From positions 679,869-743,868 of the forward strand of contig NZ_FMUJ01000002.1 in NCBI RefSeq assembly GCF_900100965.1: DNA of 64,000 nt. Reading direction: 5' to 3'. A program made the position numbers and the translations under genes. This document shows, piece after piece, positions 19,625 to 28,720 of the stretch (the stretch's first letter is position 1; each line of letters starts with the position of its first letter). This DNA is from Variovorax sp. EL159 (GTDB lineage: Bacteria; Pseudomonadota; Gammaproteobacteria; Burkholderiales; Burkholderiaceae_C). The notes beneath the pieces are model-generated. The model did no database searches. It saw only the letters and a list, made by a program, of their open reading frames with translations, and was not told the origin of the DNA.

Positions 19625-20452
19625 ATGACTTCGACACAACAGGGCACCGCCCTCATCACCGGCGCTTCTTCGGGCATCGGCGCCGTGTATGCCGACCGGC
19701 TGGTCCGCCGTGGCTTCGACCTCGTTCTGGTTGCGCGCAACCAGGCCCGCCTGCAGGCGCTGGCCGACCGGCTGGCGGCACAGACGGGACGCAAGATCGA
19801 GACGATCGCCGCCGACCTGACGAACAAGCAGGACATCGCGCGCGTCGAGGCCGCCATCCGCGCGAACCGCGACCTGACGCTGCTGGTGAACAACGCCGGC
19901 GTGGGCGCCACCGCGCCGCTGTTGGCTTCGGACATCGAGAAGATGGAAGAGATGCTCGCGATCAACGTGAACGCGCTCACGCGGCTGACCTACGCGGCCG
20001 CGCCCGGTTTCGTGGCCCGTGGCGCGGGAACCATCGTGAACATCTCGTCCATCGTGGCGGTCTCGCCCGAAACGCTCAACGGCGTGTACGGCGGCAGCAA
20101 GGCCTTCGTGCTGGCCTTGAGCCAGTCGCTGCAGCATGAACTGGGCGACAAGGGCGTGCGCGTGCAGGCGGTGTTGCCGGGCGCCACGGCCACCGAGTTC
20201 TGGGACATCGCCGGCCTGCCGGTGCAGCACCTGCCGACAGAGATCGTCATGAGCGCCGAAGACATGGTCGACGCGGCCCTGGCCGGGCTCGACCTGGGTG
20301 AGCAGGTCACCATTCCCGCGTTGCCGAGCCAGGCCGAGTGGGATGCCTTCGAGGCGGCGCGCCGTGCCATGTCGGCCCGGCTTTCCAGCTCGGCGCCTGC
20401 GCCTCGCTATGGCGTGACGGGTGCGCGTGCGCAGGTGGCCCTGCAGGCTTGA
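19625..20452 (+). CDS. Short-chain dehydrogenase/reductase (SDR)
   Basis: This 275-residue NAD(P)-dependent oxidoreductase starts at the ATG at 19625 after AAAAGGAAAG; the frame is open back to 19565 but that adds unconserved residues. Classical SDR motifs are present: TGASSGIG (about 11-18, cofactor binding), NNAGVG (about 89-94), the serine in VNISSIV, the YxxxK catalytic pair in YGGSK, and PGATATEF after it. It follows the GlxA-type regulator and could be its target. A small palindrome ATGGC-N6-GCCAT (19545-19560) lies in the gap. The substrate is unknown. Confidence 0.92.
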   Translation: MTSTQQGTALITGASSGIGAVYADRLVRRGFDLVLVARNQARLQALADRLAAQTGRKIETIAADLTNKQDIARVEAAIRANRDLTLLVNNAGVGATAPLLASDIEKMEEMLAINVNALTRLTYAAAPGFVARGAGTIVNISSIVAVSPETLNGVYGGSKAFVLALSQSLQHELGDKGVRVQAVLPGATATEFWDIAGLPVQHLPTEIVMSAEDMVDAALAGLDLGEQVTIPALPSQAEWDAFEAARRAMSARLSSSAPAPRYGVTGARAQVALQA

Positions 20453-20477
20453 GAAAGCCCCGCACTAAAATCCGCAC

Positions 20478-20513
20478 CCCGCAGCCGGGCGTCCCGGCCG
20501 GCTGCGGGTTTTT
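20478..20513 (+). terminator. Rho-independent terminator after the SDR gene
   Basis: An 11-bp GC-rich stem (20478-20488 with 20498-20508) has a 9-base loop and is followed by TTTTT. It separates the SDR gene from the orphan BMP gene, which must therefore have its own promoter in the remaining 29 bases or rely on read-through. Confidence 0.9.
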
Positions 20514-20542
20514 GCTTTTCCGGGGCCATGTAGAGGACCACC

Positions 20543-21643
20543 ATGTACAAAAACCTCGCGGGCCGCGCCGTTCTGGCGCTGGCAGCCGCTTGCTTTTTAT
20601 CTCCCGTTTTTTCTCAAACACAGGCTCCCAAAGAGCCTTTGAAGATCGGCTTCGTCTACGTCACGCCGGTCACCGATGCCGGCTGGGTGCGCCAGCATGA
20701 AGAGGGCCGCAAGGCCGTCGATGCGGCGCTGGGCGCGAAGGTAAAGACCACCTTCGTCGAGAACGTGGCCGAAGGCGCCGATGCCGAACGCGTGATCCGC
20801 GACCTCGCGCAGCAGGGCAACAAGCTGATCTTCACGCCGAGCTTCGGCTACATGGAGCCGACGCTGAAGGTGGCGAGGGACTTCCCCGACGTGAAGTTCG
20901 AGTCGATCACCGGCTACAAGACCACGCCCAACGTTGCGACCGCCAATGCGCGCTACTACGAGGGCCGCTATCTCGCCGGCATCGCCGCGGGCCGCATGAC
21001 GAAGACGAACGTGGCGGGCTACGTCGCCGGCTTTCCGATTCCGGAAGTGCTGCAGGGCATCAACGCCTTTGCGCTGGGCATGCGCTCGGTGAACCCGAAC
21101 GCCAAGGTGATCGTGGTGTGGCTCAACGAGTGGTTCGATCCGCCGAAGGAGCGCGATGCGGCCATGACGCTGTTCAACCAGAACGCCGACGTGGTGGCCT
21201 TCCACACGGGCTCGACCGCCGTGATGTCGGCGGCGCAGGAGCGCGGCAAGCTGGCCATTGCGTACCACTCCGACATGCGCAAGATCGCGCCCGACGCGCA
21301 GATCGTCGCGGTCACGCACCAGTGGGGCGGCTACTACACGCAGCGCGCACGCGCGGTGCTCGACGGCAGCTGGAGGAGCGGCAACCTCTGGGGCGGCGTG
21401 AAGGAAGGAATGATCCGCGTCGGCGACTTCGGCACCAAGGTGCCCAAGGCCGTGCAGGACGAGGTGCTGGCGCGGCAGAAGGACATCGCGGCGGGCAAGC
21501 TACAGCCGTTCCGTGCGGTGGCTGCCGACGTGCGCGACAACGAAGGCCATGTCGTCATCGCGAAGGGCGCACAACTGAGCGACGACCAGATCCTGAAGAT
21601 GAACTGGCTGGTCGAAGGCGTGCAAGGGCGCGTGACGCGCTAA
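20543..21643 (+). CDS. Orphan BMP/PnrA-family periplasmic substrate-binding protein
   Basis: This 366-residue protein has a Sec signal peptide (AVLALAAACFLSPVFSQ) and no lipobox cysteine in the usual place, so it is probably soluble in the periplasm, unlike its paralogue at 7129. The BMP fold starts LKIGFVYVTPVTDAGW, and the ligand-cleft segments VWLNEWFDPPKE and FTPSFGYMEPTLK match the importer-linked copy closely. No transporter genes are adjacent, so it may feed the importer at 3490-7079 with a different nucleoside or purine. Its last four bases overlap the convergent LysR gene. Confidence 0.92.
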   Translation: MYKNLAGRAVLALAAACFLSPVFSQTQAPKEPLKIGFVYVTPVTDAGWVRQHEEGRKAVDAALGAKVKTTFVENVAEGADAERVIRDLAQQGNKLIFTPSFGYMEPTLKVARDFPDVKFESITGYKTTPNVATANARYYEGRYLAGIAAGRMTKTNVAGYVAGFPIPEVLQGINAFALGMRSVNPNAKVIVVWLNEWFDPPKERDAAMTLFNQNADVVAFHTGSTAVMSAAQERGKLAIAYHSDMRKIAPDAQIVAVTHQWGGYYTQRARAVLDGSWRSGNLWGGVKEGMIRVGDFGTKVPKAVQDEVLARQKDIAAGKLQPFRAVAADVRDNEGHVVIAKGAQLSDDQILKMNWLVEGVQGRVTR

Positions 21644-22521
21644 CCGAGCCGCTCGACCACGAAATCGATGAAGGTGCGCAGCTTGGCGCTGGGCCGCGCC
21701 TCGGGCAGCCGAAGGATGTGCACCTTGCGCGTCGGCAGCTCCCAGTCGGGCAGCAACTGAACCACCTGGCCCGAGGCGAGCGCGGGGCCGAGCAGCGCAT
21801 CGGCCTGCACGATCACGCCCACGCCGGCCATCGCCGCTGCCAGCAGCGCCTGTCCGTTGTTGGTGGTGAGCGGGCCGCGCACGGGCACGTGTACCGTCTG
21901 GCCGTCGCGCGTGAAGCGCCATGAATGGTTCGGGCCCCAGGTGGCAAAGCCCAGCAGCGGAAAGGCTTCGAGGTCCGATGGATGTTTCGGCTGGCCGTGG
22001 CGCTTGACCCAGGCCGGGCTCGCGACCGCGAACATGCGCGCCAGCGCGAGCGGCCGTGCGATGAGGCGTTCGTCCACCGCCGCACCCGAGCGGATGCCGC
22101 AGTCGAAGCCTTCTTCCGCAAGATCGACCACGCGGTCGTTGAGCACCAGGTCCACCTTCACCTGCGGGTAGGCAGCGATGTAGTCGCCGATCACCGGCGT
22201 GAGCCGGTGCGCGCCATAGGCCACCGGTGCGGTAACGCGCAGCACGCCCTGCGGCATGGCGCGCAGCGATTCAGCCACGCCGTCGGCGGTGTGCACGCTC
22301 GCCAGCACGTCGCGACAGCGCTCCAGGTAGGCGGCGCCGATCTCGGTCAGCGCGTGGCGGCGGGTGGTGCGCTCGAGCAGCCGCGCGCCCAGTTGCTCTT
22401 CGAGCGCGCGGATGTGCTTGCCGACCATCACGGCCGACAGGTCGAGCGCCTCGGCGGCGGCCGCGAAGCTGCCCGCGTCGACCGTGGCGACGAAGACTTC
22501 CATGGCGCGGAGCTTGTCCAT
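21640..22521 (-). CDS. LysR-family transcriptional regulator
   Basis: This 293-residue protein has a winged helix at residues 1-60 (MDKLRAMEVFVATVDAGSFAAAAEALDLSAVMVGKHIRALEEQLG). It belongs to the LysR group typified by DsdC/PA-type regulators that control divergent oxidoreductase genes. It is transcribed away from the SDR-like gene at 22627 with 105 bases between them, the classic LysR-target layout. A GGTT-N6-AACC palindrome lies in that gap. The effector is unknown. Confidence 0.92.
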   Translation of the reverse strand: MDKLRAMEVFVATVDAGSFAAAAEALDLSAVMVGKHIRALEEQLGARLLERTTRRHALTEIGAAYLERCRDVLASVHTADGVAESLRAMPQGVLRVTAPVAYGAHRLTPVIGDYIAAYPQVKVDLVLNDRVVDLAEEGFDCGIRSGAAVDERLIARPLALARMFAVASPAWVKRHGQPKHPSDLEAFPLLGFATWGPNHSWRFTRDGQTVHVPVRGPLTTNNGQALLAAAMAGVGVIVQADALLGPALASGQVVQLLPDWELPTRKVHILRLPEARPSAKLRTFIDFVVERLG

Positions 22522-22534
22522 ATTGATAACTCTG

Positions 22535-22548
22535 GGTTCCGAATAACC
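22535..22548. promoter_or_regulatory. Candidate LysR operator GGTT-N6-AACC
   Basis: This interrupted palindrome (arms 22535-22538 and 22545-22548) lies 14 bases upstream of the LysR start, in the shared 105-base divergent region. It has the dyad form expected of LysR sites. The arms are short, so chance cannot be excluded. Confidence 0.35.
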
Positions 22549-22626
22549 GAACTGATTGCCAATTTATCAAATCAACGGTTCTCAAAACAATGGCCGCTTC
22601 ATTGATTCACTTAGGCGGAGTTCTTC

Positions 22627-23232
22627 ATGAAGGTTCTTGTGGTGGGCGCGACGGGCGCCATTGGCAGCGCGGTGGCACAGGTGCTGGCCGCGCGTGGGCA
22701 CGAGGTGGTGCGTGCGGGCCGCACGCGCGGCGACCGGCAGGTCGACATCACCAGCGATGCGAGCGTCGAGGCGCTGTATGCGGCGGTGGGCCGTGTCGAT
22801 GCGATCGTGTCGGCGGCGGGCGGGCTGTTCTTCGGGCCGGTGGCGGAGATGACGCCAGCGAACTTCAACGTCGGCCTGCAGGACAAGCTGCTGGGCCAGG
22901 TGCGGCTCGCGCTACTCGGCCAGCATGTGCTGCGCGATGGCGGCTCGATCACGCTGACCACGGGCGTCGCGGCCGACGACCCGGTTCGTGGAGGAAGCAA
23001 TGCAGCGGCCGTGAATGCGGCGGTCGAGGGCTTCGTGCGCGGCGCGGCGATCGAGCTGCCGCGCGGCCTGCGCATCAACGCGGTGAGCCCGACGCTGCTG
23101 ACCGAATCGGCGGCCGCGTATGGCGCGCTCTTTCCGGGCGTTGAAACCGTACCGGCCGCGCGCGTGGCGCTGGCCTATGTGCGCAGCGTCGAAGGTCCGC
23201 TGACGGGGCGCGTGTTTCGCGTGTGGCAATGA
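22627..23232 (+). CDS. Short SDR-like protein lacking the YxxxK pair
   Basis: This 201-residue Rossmann protein has a clear cofactor loop (VVGATGAIGSA, about 5-15) and AGG in place of NAG, but no YxxxK catalytic pair. The equivalent position reads NAAAVNAAVEGFVRGAAIELPRG. This is normal for the short SDR subgroup of about 200 residues, whose reactions are mostly unknown. It is the likely target of the divergent LysR gene. Its stop overlaps the start of the next gene (ATGA), so the two are co-translated. Confidence 0.88.
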   Translation: MKVLVVGATGAIGSAVAQVLAARGHEVVRAGRTRGDRQVDITSDASVEALYAAVGRVDAIVSAAGGLFFGPVAEMTPANFNVGLQDKLLGQVRLALLGQHVLRDGGSITLTTGVAADDPVRGGSNAAAVNAAVEGFVRGAAIELPRGLRINAVSPTLLTESAAAYGALFPGVETVPAARVALAYVRSVEGPLTGRVFRVWQ

Positions 23233-24212
23233 GCAGGCGTACGCGGCTGGTGGGCGCGCTGCTCGCCCTTGCGACGACGACGGCTGCCATCGCGGCGCCG
23301 CCTGCTGTGCAGGCGCTGCCCCAAGACTGGTATCCGGAAAGCATGGCCATCGGGCCGGACGGCACGTTCTATGTCGGCAGCTGGCGGCAGGGCGCGATCG
23401 CGCGGTTGAAGCCGGGCGCCGCGCCGAAGGCCGAGGTGCTGGTCAAGCCCGGCGCCAATGGCCTGGCGAACGGGCAGGGCGTGCTGGTCGATGCGAAACA
23501 TCGGTCGCTGTGGGTCTGCTCGGGCAACAGCGGCTTCACCACCGTGCCGCAGACGCCGAGCGCGCTCAAGCGCTACGACCTGGCCACCGGTGCGCCGCGC
23601 GCAAGCTACGCGATGCCCGACAACGGCTATTGCAACGACCTCGCGCAGGACGCACGCGGCAATCTCTACGTGACGGATTCCTATCACCCGCGCGTGCTGA
23701 AGCTCGCACCCGGCGCCACGGCGCTGACGATCTGGAAGGAAGACCCGGCGCTGGCCGGGGAGGGGCCCTACAAGGGGCTGAACGGCATCGCCATCGATAG
23801 TGGGCGCGATGTGTATGTGAGCCTCGTGGCGGCGGCTTCCTACCTGCTGCGCATCGATCTCGGCGCCGATGGCAAGGCTGGCGAAGTCACGCGCATCGAG
23901 GCGCCGCGCACGATGAAGAACGTCGACGCGATCCGTGCCTGGAAACCCGGCCGCCTCGTGCTGTTCGAGAGCAATGCCTTCGGCGACGGGCCCTATGGCG
24001 GACAGATCACCGCGGCACGCATCGACGGCACGAAGCTCGGCCTGCAGACCGTGGTGGCGGGGCTCAACGATCCGTCTTCGGGCGCGGTGCTGGGGGACAC
24101 GGTTTATTTCATCGAATCGAAGTACGGGCTGCTGACGAAGCACAAGGACAGCGACCCGCCCATTCCGTCCGGCGTGCCCTTCGACATCCAGTCGCGTGCG
24201 CTGCCACGGTGA
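23229..24212 (+). CDS. Exported SMP-30/gluconolactonase-like beta-propeller protein
   Basis: This 327-residue protein has a signal peptide (LVGALLALATTTAAIAAPPA). The ATG at 23229 overlaps the SDR-like stop (ATGA). The body shows repeated blades typical of SMP-30/NHL proteins (SMAIGPDGTFYVGSW, QDARGNLYVTDSYHPRVLKL, NGIAIDSGRDVYVSLV), suggesting a six-bladed propeller lactonase or a binding protein in the periplasm. The catalytic metal ligands cannot be assigned with certainty. Co-translation with the SDR-like gene suggests one pathway, perhaps alcohol or sugar oxidation followed by lactone opening. Confidence 0.82.
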   Translation: MSRRTRLVGALLALATTTAAIAAPPAVQALPQDWYPESMAIGPDGTFYVGSWRQGAIARLKPGAAPKAEVLVKPGANGLANGQGVLVDAKHRSLWVCSGNSGFTTVPQTPSALKRYDLATGAPRASYAMPDNGYCNDLAQDARGNLYVTDSYHPRVLKLAPGATALTIWKEDPALAGEGPYKGLNGIAIDSGRDVYVSLVAAASYLLRIDLGADGKAGEVTRIEAPRTMKNVDAIRAWKPGRLVLFESNAFGDGPYGGQITAARIDGTKLGLQTVVAGLNDPSSGAVLGDTVYFIESKYGLLTKHKDSDPPIPSGVPFDIQSRALPR

Positions 24213-24221
24213 GTGCGTTCG

Positions 24222-24240
24222 GCATATAGCACTCATATGC
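24222..24240. promoter_or_regulatory. Palindrome GCATAT-N7-ATATGC upstream of guaD
   Basis: This perfect 6-bp-arm palindrome lies 49-67 bases upstream of the guanine deaminase ATG in a 76-base gap. The position and dyad form suit a regulator site for guaD. No regulator is adjacent; the LysR protein at 917 is a speculative candidate. Confidence 0.4.
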
Positions 24241-24288
24241 GCATGGAAATTGCGGCGGCGCGGGGCTGGATTACCCTCCGCAGCCACG

Positions 24289-25575
24289 ATGAAAAAAGCC
24301 TACCGCGCCTCCCTCCTGCGATTCGACGCCGCAGGCCAGCCCGTTTTCGATGAAGACGGCCTGCTGGTCGTCGCCCCCGATGCCACCGGCCGCCAGCGCG
24401 TGCTCGATGCCGGCAGCCATGCCGCCGTGGCGCCGCGCCATCCCGATGCCGAAGTGACCCACCTGCCGGGGCGCATTCTTGCGCCGGGCTTCGTGGACAT
24501 GCACATCCACTATCCGCAGACCGACATCATCGGCGCGCCCTCGCCGGGGCTGCTGCCCTGGCTCGAGAACTACACCTTTCCGGCCGAAAGCAAGTTCGTC
24601 GACCCCGCGCATTCGCGCGAGGTGGCCGACGTGTTCTTCGACGAGTTGCTGCGCAACGGCGTGACCACGTCGCTGACCTTCGCGACCTCGCACGTGGCCT
24701 CGGTCGATGCCTTCTTCGAGAGCGCGCAGCGCCGCCAACTGCGCATGATCACCGGCAAGGTGCTGCAGGACCGCAACTCGCCCGACGGCGTGCGCGACCA
24801 GACCGAGCAGAGCCTGATCGATTCCGAAGCGCTGATCCGCAAGTGGCACAACGTCGATCGCCTGGGCTACGCCATCACGCCGCGCTTCGCGCCTACCAGC
24901 ACCGACGCGCAGATGCGCGGCGCGGGCGAACTGGCGGCCAGGTACGGCGACACCTGGATCCAGTCGCACGTGGCCGAGAACCGCGACGAAGTGCAATGGG
25001 CGCGCGAGCTGTACCCCAAGTCGCGCTCGTACCTGGACGTGTACGCGGGCTTCGGCCTGATGCGCGAGCGTGCCGTGTACGCGCACTGCATCTACATCGA
25101 CGACGAAGACCGCCGCCTGATGCGCGAAACGAAAACGGCAGCCGCAGTGAGCCCCACGAGCAACCTGTTCCTGGGCAGCGGCTTCTTCGACTTCGGCGCG
25201 GCCGATCGCATCGAGTCGCCCTATGGCCTGGCAAGCGACGTGGGCGGCGGCACCAGCTTCAGCCCCTTCCACACGATGATGGCCGCCTACTACGTGGGCC
25301 GCGAAGGCCAGACCAAGACCGGCCTGAGCATCGCGCCCTCGCGGCTGTGGTGGCACCACACCGGCGGCGCGGCGCGTTCGCTGGGGCTCGATGGCGTGGT
25401 GGGCAACCTGCAGCCCGGCTGCGAGGCCGACTTCCTTGTGCTCAACCCTTCGGCCACGCCGCTGCTGGCGCGTAAGACCTCGCTGGCGAACAACCTCGAA
25501 GAGATGCTGTTCGCGATGATCGTGCTGGGTGACGATCGGCTGGTAGAGCGCACGGTGATTTCACAGGCGGGCTGA
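24289..25575 (+). CDS. guaD: Guanine deaminase
   Basis: This 428-residue zinc amidohydrolase converts guanine to xanthine, the substrate of the xanthine dehydrogenase at the window start. Motifs are: GFVDMHIHYPQTDIIGAP (first metal ligands; the PQTD/GA segment is typical of GuaD), PWLENYTFPAE, QSHVAENRDE, YAHCIYID and SDVGGGTSFS (last metal aspartate). The ATG at 24289 gives the normal family length; the frame is open to 24196 but adds unconserved residues. It is placed apart from the purine transport operon, so a separate promoter is expected. Confidence 0.95.
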   Translation: MKKAYRASLLRFDAAGQPVFDEDGLLVVAPDATGRQRVLDAGSHAAVAPRHPDAEVTHLPGRILAPGFVDMHIHYPQTDIIGAPSPGLLPWLENYTFPAESKFVDPAHSREVADVFFDELLRNGVTTSLTFATSHVASVDAFFESAQRRQLRMITGKVLQDRNSPDGVRDQTEQSLIDSEALIRKWHNVDRLGYAITPRFAPTSTDAQMRGAGELAARYGDTWIQSHVAENRDEVQWARELYPKSRSYLDVYAGFGLMRERAVYAHCIYIDDEDRRLMRETKTAAAVSPTSNLFLGSGFFDFGAADRIESPYGLASDVGGGTSFSPFHTMMAAYYVGREGQTKTGLSIAPSRLWWHHTGGAARSLGLDGVVGNLQPGCEADFLVLNPSATPLLARKTSLANNLEEMLFAMIVLGDDRLVERTVISQAG

Positions 25576-25594
25576 CAGGCCGCGTTTGCAGGGC

Positions 25595-26887
25595 CTACGA
25601 GGCCCGGCAGTTTTCGATCAACGACCCACGGTCCGCGCCGGGCCGCAAGGCGGCGATGCGTGCCGCCGCGCTCTGGCATGAAGCCAGCGCCTCGCTTTGC
25701 GGTCGCGTGCTGTCGCTGCGGGTGAATTCTCCGAGGTAGATGTTCGCTACTTCGCGCCAAGGCTCTTGTGGCCAGGCTGCGATGGCCTGGAAGAGCGCTG
25801 CCTCGCCGTCCTTCCAGACGCGCCCCTGGCTGGACGGGCTGATCGCGCTGACGAGGTTGCGAGCGTAGGCACCGCCTTCGGCGCACCATGCGAAGCGGCC
25901 ATTCACCTGCCTGGAGATGGCCTCGACGATGTCCATGCGGCGCTGGGAGAGCGCGTAGCCAAAAAGGCGCTGCAGCGCCCCTTCGCCTGCGCGCAGCGGC
26001 GGCGCGCGATGGCTGGCCAGCACCCTCAGCATGTCGGTGGGAACGGGGCCTTGTGGCTTGGCGATGGCCCCGGCTTCGCGAAGCGCAAGGGTGGCCGACA
26101 CGTCTTCCGCCTTCATGAGCCAAGGGGCGTCGTCGTCGCGCTCCGCCAGGCCGACAAAGCAGGCGGTATGGGCGGGGTCGATGCTGGCGCCGCGCCACGA
26201 CCCGGATTTCTTGGCCTGCTGCTGCGCTTGTTCCAGCGAGCGGTCAAGAATGTGCCACGCGTTGGCCTTGAGCGCATCGTCGAGTCGCCCGGAGTAGTCC
26301 AGCGCAGCCATGCCGCATGTGTACGCGTCGATCTGCCTCTGGAATTCGGGGGGCACCGTTTTGATGAATTCCAGGCACGCCGTGCCCGCGGTTTCGAGCG
26401 CGACGGGATCGTCCGCTTCCATGGCTTCACGAATTGCCGCCAGGTTCTTGTCGTGAGAATTTCGCCAAGGCGCGAAGGCTACGGCGCCCTTGGCTGCCTC
26501 GCGCGCCGCCTCGCGCTCACGCGACCAATCCGACACCGCGCCGAAGCCCATGAACAGGCCCACCGCGCCGAAATACACGATGGAAATCGTTCGGGTCCGC
26601 CAGGCCAGCGCCGCCGCCAGCAGCAAGGCAAGGCCGAAGCCACTCCCAACGAAACCAGCGCCGGTCCAGAACGACGAGCCGGACGAGCCGCCACCGTGGC
26701 CGCCGCAGCATCCTCCCGCGATCGCGCCGCCGATCGCACTGGCCAGCGCGACGCCCATCGTGACAAGGCCGATCAGGAGCAGCGCCAGGCCGAGCAGCGC
26801 CTGGGTTTTGCGCGACATGCGCGACATGCGGTCGCCCGGCGCGTCTGGGCTAGGCCCGGCGGGGCGAGGCTGGTTTTCTGGGTTCAT
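25595..26887 (-). CDS. Membrane protein of unknown function
   Basis: This 430-residue protein has a charged N-terminus (1-27) and three predicted membrane helices (about 29-55, 75-95 and 101-118). Between helices 1 and 2 lies a short glycine and cysteine loop ([15 protein letters not shown]). Most of the protein (120-430) is a soluble, helical, alanine-rich domain with scattered cysteines (CLEF, YTCG, ACFV, WCAE, ASCQ) and probable TPR-like helix pairs. I recognise no family. It is convergent with guaD and divergent from dcd. The N-terminal methionine repeat (MSRMSRK, about residue 21) offers later alternative starts. Confidence 0.72.
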   Translation of the reverse strand: MNPENQPRPAGPSPDAPGDRMSRMSRKTQALLGLALLLIGLVTMGVALASAIGGAIAGGCCGGHGGGSSGSSFWTGAGFVGSGFGLALLLAAALAWRTRTISIVYFGAVGLFMGFGAVSDWSREREAAREAAKGAVAFAPWRNSHDKNLAAIREAMEADDPVALETAGTACLEFIKTVPPEFQRQIDAYTCGMAALDYSGRLDDALKANAWHILDRSLEQAQQQAKKSGSWRGASIDPAHTACFVGLAERDDDAPWLMKAEDVSATLALREAGAIAKPQGPVPTDMLRVLASHRAPPLRAGEGALQRLFGYALSQRRMDIVEAISRQVNGRFAWCAEGGAYARNLVSAISPSSQGRVWKDGEAALFQAIAAWPQEPWREVANIYLGEFTRSDSTRPQSEALASCQSAAARIAALRPGADRGSLIENCRAS

Positions 26888-27013
26888 GGTCTGTGGCCGG
26901 CGCTGCGGCGGGCCCGTCTTGTCGTTGTGCGGGGCAGGATAGCCTCAAGCCGCACACGCGAACCGGCATGCCACAATTCGCGCCATTTCCCCCCGCAGCA
27001 GCAGCGACCGCAT

Positions 27014-27580
27014 ATGAGCATCAAGAGCGACAAATGGATCCGGCGCATGGCCGAGCAGAACGGCATGATCGAGCCCTTCGAGCCCGGCCAGGTGCGCGAG
27101 AGCGACGGCCACAAGATCATCAGCTACGGCACCTCGAGCTATGGCTACGACATCCGGTGCGCGCCTGAATTCAAGGTCTTCACCAACATCCACAGCACCG
27201 TGGTCGACCCGAAGAATTTCGACGAGAAGAGCTTCGTCGACATGCACGGCGACTACTGCATCATCCCGCCCAACAGCTTCGCGCTGGCGCGCACCGTCGA
27301 GTACTTCCGCATCCCGCGCAACGTGCTGACCATCTGCCTGGGCAAGAGCACGTATGCGCGCTGCGGGATCATCGTCAACGTGACCCCCTTCGAGCCCGAA
27401 TGGGAAGGCTACGTGACGCTCGAATTCAGCAACACCACGCCGCTGCCCGCCAAGATCTACGCGGGCGAAGGCTGCGCGCAGGTGCTGTTCTTCGAGAGCG
27501 ACGAGGTCTGCGAGACCAGCTACAAGGACCGTGGCGGCAAGTACCAGGGCCAGCGCGGCGTGACATTGCCAAAAACCTGA
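27014..27580 (+). CDS. dcd: dCTP deaminase
   Basis: This 188-residue enzyme converts dCTP to dUTP in pyrimidine nucleotide synthesis. The start at 27014 gives exactly the usual length; the same frame stays open far upstream only because of base composition. Motifs are [16 protein letters not shown], the active-site region [23 protein letters not shown] (catalytic Glu in the second half), and [10 protein letters not shown]. The C-terminal [15 protein letters not shown] matches the family lid. The 126-base upstream gap should hold its promoter. Confidence 0.97.
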   Translation: MSIKSDKWIRRMAEQNGMIEPFEPGQVRESDGHKIISYGTSSYGYDIRCAPEFKVFTNIHSTVVDPKNFDEKSFVDMHGDYCIIPPNSFALARTVEYFRIPRNVLTICLGKSTYARCGIIVNVTPFEPEWEGYVTLEFSNTTPLPAKIYAGEGCAQVLFFESDEVCETSYKDRGGKYQGQRGVTLPKT

Positions 27581-27689
27581 CGAGCCCGCAGGCCGCGCGC
27601 TGACGGCCGGTTACCCCGCCGGGCGCTGGCCCAAGTACCATCCTGCGTCACCGGCAACTACTCCTGCAAAAGCCGGTAAGGAGATCGCG

Positions 27690-28589
27690 ATGAGATGGGA
27701 AGGCAACGAACAATCGGACAACGTCGAAGACCGCCGTGACGAAGGTGGTGGCGGTGGTGGTGGTGGTGGTGGCGGCTTCATCGGCGGCCGCGGCATCGGC
27801 ATCGGCACCATCGCGGTCGCGCTGATCGCGGGCTGGGTCTTCGGCATCAACCCGCTCACCGTGCTGGGCCTGCTCAGCGGTGGCGGCGGGCCTGCCCAGG
27901 TGCAGCAGCAACCCCATCAAGGGCCGGCGCCCAAGCCGCCTTCGGGCGACCGCGAGGCGGCCTTCGTCTCGACCGTGCTGCGCAACACCGAAGTGGTCTG
28001 GACGGACATCTTCAAGCAGAACGGCGGCACGTACCACGCGCCCAAGCTGGTGCTGTTCCGCGGCGTCACGCCCACGGCTTGCGGCACCGGGCAATCGGCC
28101 ATGGGCCCGTTCTACTGCCCCGGCGACCAGAAGGTCTACATCGACCTCGGCTTCTACGACACGCTGAAGAACCAGCTCGGCGCACCGGGCGAGTTCGCGC
28201 AGGCCTACGTCATTGCGCACGAGGTCGGCCATCACGTGCAGGACGAACTCGGCATCACCGCCAAGGTCGACGGCATGCGCAACCGTCTGAGCCAGACGCA
28301 GAACAACGCGATGAGCGTGCGCGTCGAGCTGCAGGCCGACTGCTTCGCGGGCGTGTGGGCCCATCACTCGCAAGAGTCGAAGAAGTGGCTCGACCCGGGC
28401 GACATCGAGTCCGCCATGAACGCCGCGCAGAAGATCGGCGACGACGCCCTGCAGCGTTCCGCAGGCCGTGCAGTGGTGCCCGACAGCTTCACCCACGGCT
28501 CCAGCGCGCAGCGCCAGAAGTGGTTCGGCGCGGGTTATCAAAGCGGCGACATGAAGTCCTGCGACACCTTCAACGCACGCAGCCTCTGA
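27690..28589 (+). CDS. ypfJ: YpfJ-type neutral zinc metallopeptidase
   Basis: This 299-residue protein has a short acidic N-terminus, a glycine run (11 Gly, about 19-29), one membrane helix (about 36-57) and a PF04228-type metallopeptidase domain with the zinc motif AHEVGHHVQ and a following glutamate (ELQADCFAGVWAHH). It is anchored in the inner membrane; the substrate is unknown in the family. The glycine run is encoded by GGT/GGC repeats (27743-27778) that could slip during replication. It is followed by a weak hairpin. Confidence 0.92.
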   Translation: MRWEGNEQSDNVEDRRDEGGGGGGGGGGGFIGGRGIGIGTIAVALIAGWVFGINPLTVLGLLSGGGGPAQVQQQPHQGPAPKPPSGDREAAFVSTVLRNTEVVWTDIFKQNGGTYHAPKLVLFRGVTPTACGTGQSAMGPFYCPGDQKVYIDLGFYDTLKNQLGAPGEFAQAYVIAHEVGHHVQDELGITAKVDGMRNRLSQTQNNAMSVRVELQADCFAGVWAHHSQESKKWLDPGDIESAMNAAQKIGDDALQRSAGRAVVPDSFTHGSSAQRQKWFGAGYQSGDMKSCDTFNARSL

Positions 28590-28596
28590 GCGTTGA

Positions 28597-28615
28597 GGGC
28601 CTGAAAGGCCCATTT
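28597..28615 (+). terminator. Weak terminator after ypfJ
   Basis: A 6-bp stem GGGCCT/AGGCCC (28597-28602 with 28606-28611) with a 3-base loop is followed by ATTTT. The loop is tight and the U-run imperfect, so efficiency is doubtful. Confidence 0.55.
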
Positions 28616-28629
28616 TCATTGAGCTGATC

Positions 28630-28646
28630 GCTATTGAATAAATAGC
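28630..28646. repeat. Short intergenic palindrome GCTATT/AATAGC
   Basis: GCTATTGAATAAATAGC has 6-bp arms (28630-28635 and 28641-28646) and resembles the element at 3425-3441. It lies between ypfJ and rhlE, just after the weak terminator. Confidence 0.5.
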
Positions 28647-28720
28647 AATTCCGTTGGCGCGGGCGTTGTCATGCGGCCGTCACTGCCGTTTTTTGCGGCA
28701 ATGCGACAATAGCCGGCTCA

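Noticed and set aside
25697..27013. A long N-terminal extension of dcd
   Set aside because: dCTP deaminases are about 188 residues and begin MSIKSDKWI; the upstream part is antisense to the membrane protein gene.
27743..27778. Possible CRISPR or minisatellite repeat
   Set aside because: It is a run of glycine codons within ypfJ, without spacers.
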